From: Verrucomicrobiota bacterium
GTDB taxonomy: Bacteria; Verrucomicrobiota; Verrucomicrobiia; Limisphaerales; JAHEOI01
Length of the DNA: 5,322 bases
Assembly: GCA_018610125.1 (NCBI GenBank)
Contig: JAHEOI010000241.1
Location: 1-5,322 of the forward strand
Direction: 5' to 3'
The notes under the pieces: generated by a model
Seen by the model: the letters and a program-made list of their open reading frames with translations, nothing else
What the model was told of the DNA's origin: nothing
The model's database searches: none
In this document: positions 1 through 5,099 of the stretch, piece by piece
Layout of the letters: each line of letters starts with the position of its first letter
How positions within the stretch are numbered: position 1 is the first letter of the stretch
Made by a program: the position numbers and the translations under genes

Positions 1-2093
1 GTGAGCTGGATGACGGCACGCGTGCGGCCCTGCGAGAGATGCTTCGGGAGAATCCGGATCCGACCCGAAAGCTCCGGGCGATGTGGGCATTGCATGTCAC
101 CGGCGGCCTGAAAACGGAGGTCGCGGTTGAAATGCTTAAGGCCGAAAACGAGTATGTCCGTGCTTGGCCGATTCAACTGATGGCGGAAGACCGTCAAGTT
201 TCGGATCGCATGTTATCCGCGATGGCGCGCCTCAGTCGGGAGGATCCTTCGCCGGTAGTGAGGCTTTACTTGGCCTCGGCGCTGCAGCGGCTTCCGCACG
301 GTGACCGTTGGGATATTGCCAAAGGGCTGGTCCAGCACAAGGAAGACGCCGATGATCACAATCTGCCATTGATGATTTGGTATGGGATTGAGCCATTGGT
401 TCCTGAGAGTCCGGAAAAGGCGATTGCGTTGACCAAGGAGACGGAGATCTCGACGGTCCGGCAGTACATTTTTAGGCGGGCCGCGTCGAACGTCGGGCGG
501 CTGGCGCCTTTGATCGACGAGCTCAAGAGCGCCGACACCGAGAAGAGAAAGAAGGAGATCCTCGATGGGATGGCCCAAGCCTTTTCCGAACGGGCCCGTG
601 TCGCGATGCCCGAGGGATGGCCAAGCGTGTTCGAGAAGCTGAAGGAAAGCTCGAATCCGGAGATTCGGGATCGGGCGCGGTTTATAGCGGTCCGCTTTGG
701 GGATGAGCAAGTATTTCCGATGTTGCGAGAGACCCTGGCCGACAGCAAGGCAGAGCCGGATCGTCGACAACGCGCCTTGGAGATCCTGCTAAGCGGGAAA
801 GATCCGAAAGTGGTGCCGATACTCCATGACCTCCTTGAGCGGTCGGTTCTGCGAGGGGCGGCCTTGCGTGGGCTGGCCCAATACGACCATGCCGGTACGC
901 CCGACGCGATTCTTGAGCATTATTCGGATTACAACGCGGAACAGCGTCGGGATGCCATTAATACGTTATCGTCGCGACCCGATTACGCCTTGGCCCTATT
1001 GGATGCCGTTGAGCATGGGCGAGTCCCTCGATCGGATCTCTCGGCGTATACGATTCGGCAATTAATGAAGCTGGCCAACCGGAAAGTCGAATCGAAAGTG
1101 AACCAGGTTTGGGGGCGGGCGCGGTCGACCCCGAAAGCGATGAAGAGGCGCATTGCTGAATACAAATCGATGCTGACATCCGGGGATCAGCCCGAGGGCG
1201 ATCCCTCTCGTGGCCGGGCATTGTTCAATCAGGCTTGTGCCGCCTGCCACACGTTGTTCGGAGAGGGCAACGACATTGGTCCGGATCTGACCGGGTCCAA
1301 CCGCGCCAATCTCGATTATATTCTGCTGAATGTGGTCGATCCGAACGCCGTTATTGGCCGCGATTACCAGCTGACCACCATCGAATTGAAGGATGGGCGG
1401 GTTATCAGCGGTATGGTGCGAGGCCGTAATGAGTCCTCACTCAAAGTTCAGACGCTTAATGAGGAAATCATTGTTGCCCGAGAAGACATCGTGGAAAAGG
1501 AGGTATCGGAGAGCTCGATGATGCCCGAGGGCCTGTTGCGTAGCATGAGCGATAAGGATGTCCGTGACTTGATCAGCTACCTTGCCAGTCCGAGTCAGGT
1601 ACCGTTGCCTGGTCAGAAGCCGATTGAAGGGGAAGAGCTCAAGGTGGTCGATTTGACCGGCGGTGATGCTCAGAAGCAGGCGATGGGGAGCTTTAGTGGA
1701 GATGACTGGAGCGGGGATTCGCATCTCTGGTGGACCGGTGCCGAGCCGGGCGACACGCTGGAGCTGGCGTTGCCGGTGGCAAAGGCCGGGCAATACAAGC
1801 TCAGTGCGGTCATGACGAAGGCGCGGGATTACGGGATCATAAGGCTTTACCTTGACGGTCAGCCGGTTAAGGGGGAGTACGATCTTTACAGCTCGCCGGA
1901 TGAAGGACGGTCCGATGTCGTTACGACCGGGCTTATCTCGCTGGGGCAATTGAAGCTCGACCAAGGCAGGCACCGGCTCAAGGTCAAGATGGTTGGGGCC
2001 AACCCCGACGCGGTCAAACGCTACATGTTCGGTCTCGATTATCTCCTGCTGGAACCGGTCGACGACGCAAGCCAGGTTGCGGCGACGAAGTAG
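1..2093 (+). CDS. PVC-type haem-binding protein: HEAT repeats, CxxCH cytochrome domain, C-terminal beta-sandwich (5' partial)
   Basis: Probably an exported c-type cytochrome fusion, a family expanded in Planctomycetes and Verrucomicrobia and often placed near sugar or sulfatase catabolism; its substrate is unknown. The frame is open from base 3 with no stop before the first ATG (39), so the start lies upstream and 696 residues are visible. Residues about 1-390 are helical, HEAT/ARM-like repeats. A cytochrome domain follows at about 399-531: the haem motif CAACH is at bases 1236-1250, and the SSMMPEG segment (ATG codons at 1518 and 1521) offers a Met as likely distal ligand. This matches the TIGR02603 haem-binding pattern. 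Residues about 545-690 look like a CBM6-like jelly-roll (DWSGDSHLWW, KAGQYKLS, YMFGLDYLLLEP). Full-length relatives often carry an N-terminal beta-propeller dehydrogenase domain, which here would be outside the window. Family assignment is firm; role in electron transfer or polysaccharide breakdown is inference. Confidence 0.9.
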   Translation, partial: ELDDGTRAALREMLRENPDPTRKLRAMWALHVTGGLKTEVAVEMLKAENEYVRAWPIQLMAEDRQVSDRMLSAMARLSREDPSPVVRLYLASALQRLPHGDRWDIAKGLVQHKEDADDHNLPLMIWYGIEPLVPESPEKAIALTKETEISTVRQYIFRRAASNVGRLAPLIDELKSADTEKRKKEILDGMAQAFSERARVAMPEGWPSVFEKLKESSNPEIRDRARFIAVRFGDEQVFPMLRETLADSKAEPDRRQRALEILLSGKDPKVVPILHDLLERSVLRGAALRGLAQYDHAGTPDAILEHYSDYNAEQRRDAINTLSSRPDYALALLDAVEHGRVPRSDLSAYTIRQLMKLANRKVESKVNQVWGRARSTPKAMKRRIAEYKSMLTSGDQPEGDPSRGRALFNQACAACHTLFGEGNDIGPDLTGSNRANLDYILLNVVDPNAVIGRDYQLTTIELKDGRVISGMVRGRNESSLKVQTLNEEIIVAREDIVEKEVSESSMMPEGLLRSMSDKDVRDLISYLASPSQVPLPGQKPIEGEELKVVDLTGGDAQKQAMGSFSGDDWSGDSHLWWTGAEPGDTLELALPVAKAGQYKLSAVMTKARDYGIIRLYLDGQPVKGEYDLYSSPDEGRSDVVTTGLISLGQLKLDQGRHRLKVKMVGANPDAVKRYMFGLDYLLLEPVDDASQVAATK

Positions 2094-2130
2094 GGAACAT
2101 AGGAGCGGCGGTCCGTTGCCGACCGTGCTA

Positions 2131-2165
2131 CCACAGACCGAGGACGGAAGACGGACGACAGAAGA
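2131..2165. repeat. Degenerate 7-bp tandem repeat, about five units
   Basis: Read in steps of seven from 2131 the units are CCACAGA, CCGAGGA, CGGAAGA, CGGACGA and CAGAAGA, with consensus roughly CGGAAGA. The first unit is the weakest match. The tract starts 38 bases after the haem-protein stop codon. Its strand is purine-rich. Function is unknown; it could be a slippage-prone tract or part of a larger dispersed repeat. Confidence 0.6.
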
Positions 2166-2179
2166 CCAGGGCTTCCAAA

Positions 2180-2200
2180 GCGCCGAAGGTGCGAGTCAAT
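2180..2200 (+). repeat. Stem-loop repeat, copy A
   Basis: A 5-bp stem (GCGCC, 2180-2184, with GGTGC, 2188-2192, including one G-T wobble) closes a GAA triloop and is followed directly by GAGTCAAT (2193-2200). Copy B at 2546-2566 has the same loop and tail. The two copies differ only at paired stem positions, with pairing retained. This points to a structured dispersed repeat acting as RNA or single-stranded DNA. Confidence 0.65.
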
Positions 2201-2205
2201 AATAG

Positions 2206-2238
2206 CCCCGGGCTTGGCCCCATAGGCGCTAACTTGTT
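2206..2238 (+). repeat. Left arm of a 33-bp imperfect inverted repeat
   Basis: Bases 2206-2238 match the reverse complement of 2491-2523 at 28 of 33 positions. The best stretch is GGCGCTAACTTGTT (2225-2238) against AACAAGTTGGCGCC (2491-2504), with one mismatch. The arm begins with CCCCGGGC. Three of the five mismatches fall in the central TTGG (CAAG in the partner), which is itself flipped between the arms. Confidence 0.7.
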
Positions 2239-2309
2239 TGGCGGCGACCGGTTGGGCCTTCCTAATACTCAAAATCGAGCGACGGCAGCCTCTAACGCGC
2301 GCTAGCTTG

Positions 2310-2430
2310 TGGAGTGCGGTGACTTGTCACCGCTTTCACTTTTTTCGCGTCCGACCCTGCTGCATCGAAAAGGGGGTGTTGCCCAAACCCTTTCGCATAT
2401 CCACAGCGCCGACAAGTCGGGCGCACTCCA
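2310..2430. repeat. 121-bp MITE/REP-like element with 9-bp terminal inverted repeats
   Basis: The ends are TGGAGTGCG (2310-2318) and its exact reverse complement CGCACTCCA (2422-2430). Each end also carries its own palindrome: GCGGTGACTTGTCACCGC (2316-2333; perfect 8-bp arms, TT loop), and GCGCCGAC-AA-GTCGGGCGC (2406-2424; one extra G). A third hairpin lies in the middle (CGAAAAGGG at 2366-2374 with CCCTTTCG at 2388-2395, one bulged A). There is no transposase inside. The layout fits a non-autonomous miniature element or a REP-type doublet. Similar GTGACTTGTCAC-type repeats are, from memory, frequent in verrucomicrobial genomes; a genome search would be needed to confirm. Confidence 0.7.
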
Positions 2431-2490
2431 AACGCTTCGCGACGTAATCCTCATCCGCCCAGCGCCTGCAGCCGCCGTGCCAGTAACTGG

Positions 2491-2523
2491 AACAAGTTGG
2501 CGCCAATGGGGCTTGGCCCGGGG
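2491..2523 (-). repeat. Right arm of the 33-bp imperfect inverted repeat
   Basis: This is the partner of 2206-2238 (28 of 33 identities in reverse complement). It is preceded by the short palindrome CCAGTAACTGG (2480-2490). The pair brackets the 121-bp element symmetrically in orientation, with 71 bases on the left side and 60 on the right. Confidence 0.7.
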
Positions 2524-2545
2524 TAAAAGAGCAAAAATAGAGCCA

Positions 2546-2566
2546 GCCCTGAAAGGGCGAGTCAAT
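2546..2566 (+). repeat. Stem-loop repeat, copy B
   Basis: A perfect 5-bp stem (GCCCT, 2546-2550, with AGGGC, 2554-2558) encloses the GAA loop and is followed by GAGTCAAT (2559-2566). Identity to copy A (2180-2200) is 17 of 21, in direct orientation. All four differences lie in two stem base pairs (G-T to C-G, and C-G to T-A), so base pairing is conserved. Confidence 0.65.
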
Positions 2567-2638
2567 TCCAGGCCAGTCGCCGACCGCCTCGCGATTTTCC
2601 GCTTGCCCCTTGCGTAAGCTCCCGCTCCTCTCAACGAG

Positions 2639-2666
2639 TGTCAAATTGAAGTCGGGACTTGACCCC
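2639..2666. repeat. Palindromic REP-like motif upstream of the secreted-protein gene
   Basis: AAGTC (2649-2653) and GACTT (2656-2660) form a 5-bp palindrome around GG, between TGTCAAATTG on the left and GACCCC on the right. The outline (TGTCAAA ... GACTTGACCCC) resembles short motifs I recall near Y1-type REP-associated transposases. No such transposase is in this window, so that link is only a recollection. Confidence 0.4.
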
Positions 2667-2708
2667 TTGAATTCGCGATCATCCCAAGCAGATTAATACC
2701 AAGAAGCT

Positions 2709-3224
2709 ATGACGAGCCGATTCTTTTTAATAGGTGTTATTGCCACGCTCGGCTTGACAGCGCCGATACCGGAGGCCATGGGGGCCGAAACGAAAAGGGA
2801 CAGCGCCGAGCCAAGCGCGGCTCGTCCGAAGGAGGTGCGCCTTAAGGGGCATGTGGTTTGCCTCACCGAGGCATTGGGCAAGGCCTACGAGGTGGAAATC
2901 CCCACAGACCACGAGCACCTATATGGGTTCAAGACAACGGACGGGCATTACTACACCCTCCTAAGGAATCGGTTTTCCGAGCCGTTATTCGTCGAAAAGT
3001 CGCTCCGCCAGAAAAAATTGGCCCTAACGGGGAAGGTGCTTCCGAAATCCGACGTCTTGACAGTTCAAAAGATCCAGTCAATCCATCACGGCAAGCTTCA
3101 CGACGTCTACTACTATTGTGACGTCTGTGCGATTGAAGCCGTCGAGCCCGGACCGTGCATGTGCTGCCAGCAACCGGTAGAGCTCGTCGAAGAGGCGCTC
3201 CATCCGGTCGGCCAAAAGGAGTAA
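2709..3224 (+). CDS. Secreted protein of unknown function with C-terminal Cys cluster
   Basis: The 171-residue product starts with a hydrophobic signal peptide (about residues 4-19) and a likely signal peptidase I site near AMGA (23-26), so it should be exported. No characterised family is recognised. The mature protein has a conserved-looking core: KGHVVCLTEALG (46-57), a His-rich DHEHLYGF (67-74), DGHYYTLLRN (78-87), then a beta-rich stretch. The C-terminus has YYYCDVC (134-140) and PGPCMCCQQPVEL (147-159). This CxxC...CxCC spacing resembles the YYCPMHP...PGKCPKCGM pattern of heavy-metal-binding domains, in divergent form, and suggests bound zinc or another metal. ATG at 2709 is the only start that gives an intact signal peptide; the upstream AAGAAG is a poor, too-close ribosome site. 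The desulfurase gene begins 20 bp after its stop, so the two may be cotranscribed. Function is unknown. Confidence 0.85.
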   Translation: MTSRFFLIGVIATLGLTAPIPEAMGAETKRDSAEPSAARPKEVRLKGHVVCLTEALGKAYEVEIPTDHEHLYGFKTTDGHYYTLLRNRFSEPLFVEKSLRQKKLALTGKVLPKSDVLTVQKIQSIHHGKLHDVYYYCDVCAIEAVEPGPCMCCQQPVELVEEALHPVGQKE

Positions 3225-3244
3225 ACTGTTTCCCTTTCACAAGT

Positions 3245-4429
3245 ATGAGCAGGCAGGGAACCGAATCGATTTATCTGGACCATGCCGCGACGAGCCCAAT
3301 TCGACCGGAAGTATGGGAGGCAATGGCGCCTTATTTTTCGAATCGATTCGGGAATGCGGGATCGGTCCATCGTTTTGGAAGGGTTGCAAGGAGGGCGATT
3401 GACACGGCGCGTGAGCAAGTTGCTCAGCTTATTCATGCGGATCCGAGGGATATCATCTTCACTTCGGGTGGGACCGAAAGCGACAACCTGGCGATTTTTG
3501 GTATTTCGGGAAAGTATCGAAGGGGTTCAAGAGCGCGTCTGGCTGTCTCGGCTGTGGAGCATCATGCGGTGCTGGATGCCGCCAAGGCGTTGGCCAAGCA
3601 CGATACCTATGAAGTCGTAACCGCTCGCGTCGATGAAGCCGGGCGGGTGGACTCGGTCGGAATCGAGGAAAGCGTGGATTCCGGGACAATCCTTGTGTCG
3701 GTCATGCATGGCAATAATGAGACCGGGGTAATCCAGCCGATCGAGACAATAGGACGGCTGTGTCGTGATCGCGGCGTTTTTTTTCATACCGATGCGGTCC
3801 AGTCGATTCAGTATCGTCCCATTGACATTGCCGCGTTGCCGGTCGATGCCGTGACGGTTTCGGGGCATAAGCTCGGCGGCCCGAAAGGGATCGGCGCGCT
3901 CTATCTCCGGCGGGGTCTGCCTTTGGATGCCCAACTGATCGGAGGGGTCCAGGAACGGGGACGTCGGGCCGGGACGGAAAATGTGCCGGCCATCGTCGGA
4001 TTCGGGAAGGCGTGCGAGCTCGCGTTGGGTGAAAGCACGCAATCGGCACGACGGATGACGGCATTGCGAGATCGGTTGGAGGCAGGGCTTTTGGAACAGA
4101 TCGGCGGGATTTGGATCAATGGCTCCGGTGCCGAGCGTCTGCCGCATATCTTGAATGCCGGCTTTGACGGCATTGAAGGGGAAACCTTGCTCTATAGCCT
4201 TGATCAGGAAGGGATTGCCGTGTCGAACGGATCGGCTTGTACTTCGGGGTCATTGGACCCGTCGCACGTTTTGCTGGCGATGGGCCAATCCTATCAGCAG
4301 GCACAGTGCGCGGTCCGTTTTAGCTTGGGGTACGGCAGTTCTGAAACGGATGTGGATCGGGTCATCGACCGATTGCCGGCGATTGTTGAGCGCCTGCGGG
4401 CGGAATCCCCGTTACCTAGAGCGGGATAG
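3245..4429 (+). CDS. Cysteine desulfurase, NifS/IscS type (group I)
   Basis: A PLP enzyme of aminotransferase class V that turns L-cysteine into L-alanine and hands the persulfide sulfur to acceptors for Fe-S clusters, thiolated tRNA or the molybdenum cofactor. The 394-residue length is normal. Visible motifs: YLDHAATSP (10-18), SGGTESDN (74-81), VEHHAVL with the PLP-stacking His106 (104-110), HGNNETG (155-161), HTDAVQ with Asp183 and Gln186 (181-186), SGHKLGGPKG with Schiff-base Lys209 (206-215), RAGTENV (241-247), and GSACTSGSLDPSHVL with catalytic Cys332 (329-343). The flexible SACTS loop marks the NifS/IscS group rather than SufS. ATG at 3245 is chosen because the product then begins just before the conserved YLDHAAT; a start at 3155 would add 30 unrelated residues overlapping the previous gene. 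No good ribosome site is present (AAGGAG lies 23 bp upstream). No IscU or SufU gene adjoins. Nearby minus-strand mocA and xdhC make a NifS4-like role in cofactor sulfuration possible. Confidence 0.95.
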   Translation: MSRQGTESIYLDHAATSPIRPEVWEAMAPYFSNRFGNAGSVHRFGRVARRAIDTAREQVAQLIHADPRDIIFTSGGTESDNLAIFGISGKYRRGSRARLAVSAVEHHAVLDAAKALAKHDTYEVVTARVDEAGRVDSVGIEESVDSGTILVSVMHGNNETGVIQPIETIGRLCRDRGVFFHTDAVQSIQYRPIDIAALPVDAVTVSGHKLGGPKGIGALYLRRGLPLDAQLIGGVQERGRRAGTENVPAIVGFGKACELALGESTQSARRMTALRDRLEAGLLEQIGGIWINGSGAERLPHILNAGFDGIEGETLLYSLDQEGIAVSNGSACTSGSLDPSHVLLAMGQSYQQAQCAVRFSLGYGSSETDVDRVIDRLPAIVERLRAESPLPRAG

Positions 4430-4458
4430 GGCGGTGCTGTCGGAACGCGGGATTTTTT
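4404..4458 (+). terminator. Possible intrinsic terminator of the cysteine desulfurase gene
   Basis: AATCCCCGTT (4404-4413) can pair with AACGCGGGATT (4444-4454) to give 10 base pairs with one bulged C at 4448, followed by the end of a six-T run (4453-4458). The stem spans the stop codon at 4427-4429, so its left arm is coding. The loop is long (30 bases) and a competing 5-bp hairpin (ATCCC/GGGAT) exists, so confidence is moderate. Confidence 0.4.
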
Positions 4459-4475
4459 GAACAGAAGAGCGGCGA

Positions 4476-4499
4476 AGGGACGCCGAGGACAGCGTCCCT
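4476..4499. terminator. Hairpin between convergent genes, possible bidirectional terminator or dispersed repeat
   Basis: AGGGACGC (4476-4483) and GCGTCCCT (4492-4499) form a perfect 8-bp stem around an 8-base loop. It lies 9 bases beyond the mocA stop on the minus strand and 46 beyond the desulfurase stop. No strong T-run follows on either strand, which weakens the terminator reading. The sequence resembles hairpin repeats I recall from PVC intergenic DNA. Confidence 0.45.
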
Positions 4500-4508
4500 A
4501 TCAGGTCT

Positions 4509-5099
4509 CTATCGGTGCGATAGGCGCATTGTTTCCCGCTGGTAATCTTCCGGGGTGTCGATATCTTTGAGCACTCGGATATCATCGACTGGCACGGGGT
4601 GACACGCGTTCGGATGGGCTTGGAGGAGCCTGCGCAAGCCGACGTCATTGTAATGTTCTCGGATTTCGCTGAAGTAACGATGAGAAAAGATCAGCGGGTG
4701 TCCTTTTTGCTCGTTGTAGAGTGGATAAACGATTCCCGCGTTGTCGGCGTCGAAGTGCTTGATTAATCGATTTATGACCGACGCGGTCACACCCGGCTGG
4801 TCGCCGAGAGCGAGGAGGCAGCCGGTAACGTCATCCGGCATGGTGGAAAGCCCGCATCGGACCGACGTGATCATCCCTTGGGTGAAGTCGGTGTTACGGA
4901 GAAACGTCAAGTGGCGATCGCCCAACCGGCTTACGATTCGCTCGTGGTCATAGCCGGTAACGACCGTAACGCCGGAGACTGATGCGCGAATCTCATCGAC
5001 GACTTGTTCAATCACGGTCTTGCTCTTGTACGGGAGCAGCAGCTTCTGCTCTCCCATTCGGCGCGATTGCCCCGCTGCGAGAATGATAGCGTGGATCAT
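4509..5099 (-). CDS. mocA: MocA-like molybdopterin cytidylyltransferase (NTP transferase family)
   Basis: A 196-residue cytoplasmic nucleotidyltransferase of the MobA-like NTP transferase fold. MocA joins CMP from CTP to Mo-molybdopterin, giving the cytosine dinucleotide cofactor used by xanthine dehydrogenase, aldehyde oxidase and CO dehydrogenase relatives. Visible motifs: the nucleotide-binding LAAGQSRRMG (7-16) with Lys19, GMITSVRCGL (75-84), the metal-binding LGDQP (98-102), KGHPLIF (132-138) and DIDTPEDY (179-186). LAAG rather than LAGG favours CTP over GTP use, hence MocA rather than MobA. Length is typical. ATG at 5099 is preferred because it places MIHAIILAAG at the N-terminus as in relatives; a TTG at 5108 would add three residues. 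The neighbour upstream is xdhC, overlapping by 92 bp, so cotranscription and coupled translation are likely. Nucleotide specificity is inferred from motif and context. Confidence 0.88.
   Translation of the reverse strand: MIHAIILAAGQSRRMGEQKLLLPYKSKTVIEQVVDEIRASVSGVTVVTGYDHERIVSRLGDRHLTFLRNTDFTQGMITSVRCGLSTMPDDVTGCLLALGDQPGVTASVINRLIKHFDADNAGIVYPLYNEQKGHPLIFSHRYFSEIREHYNDVGLRRLLQAHPNACHPVPVDDIRVLKDIDTPEDYQRETMRLSHR

Larger units (their letters stand above)
2094..2708. other. Gene-free, repeat-rich intergenic region
   Basis: These 615 bases separate the haem protein from the small secreted protein. I find no convincing gene. The reading frames present are low-complexity, run across palindromes, and overlap each other on both strands. 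The content is a succession of short repeat and hairpin units, listed separately, between about 2131 and 2666. No clear intrinsic terminator follows the stop at 2093: a 5-bp hairpin (2109-2113 with 2121-2125) has no T-run. Such patchworks are common in verrucomicrobial intergenic DNA, but the copy number here needs the whole genome. Confidence 0.8.

Noticed and set aside
213..770. 185-codon open frame on the minus strand
   Set aside because: It is antisense to the HEAT-repeat region, with a basic, low-complexity translation and no supporting motif.
1437..1973. 178-codon open frame on the minus strand
   Set aside because: It is antisense to the haem and beta-sandwich domains of the first gene and resembles no known protein.
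2109..2125. Hairpin CGGTC/GACCG after the haem-protein stop as a terminator
   Set aside because: The stem has only five pairs and no T-run follows.
2131..2566. CRISPR-like array
   Set aside because: The repeats are of different types, unequally spaced and partly inverted, with no regular repeat-spacer pattern and no cas genes.
2309..2617. 102-codon plus-strand open frame in the intergenic region
   Set aside because: It starts within a perfect palindrome and crosses several repeats; competing frames on the other strand are equally long, so it is best read as repeat DNA.
2667..2699. Promoter-like TTGAAT (2667-2672) and TTAATA (2693-2698) before the 2709 gene
   Set aside because: The 20-bp spacing is too long and the implied start would leave almost no leader, so I do not call it.
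3155..3244. Upstream start for the cysteine desulfurase at 3155
   Set aside because: The extra 30 residues are an alternative-frame reading of the previous gene's end and precede the conserved N-terminus of the family.
3527..4147. 206-codon open frame on the minus strand inside the cysteine desulfurase gene
   Set aside because: It is antisense to a gene with complete family motifs, its peptide shows no recognisable domain, and long antisense frames are expected in GC-rich coding DNA.
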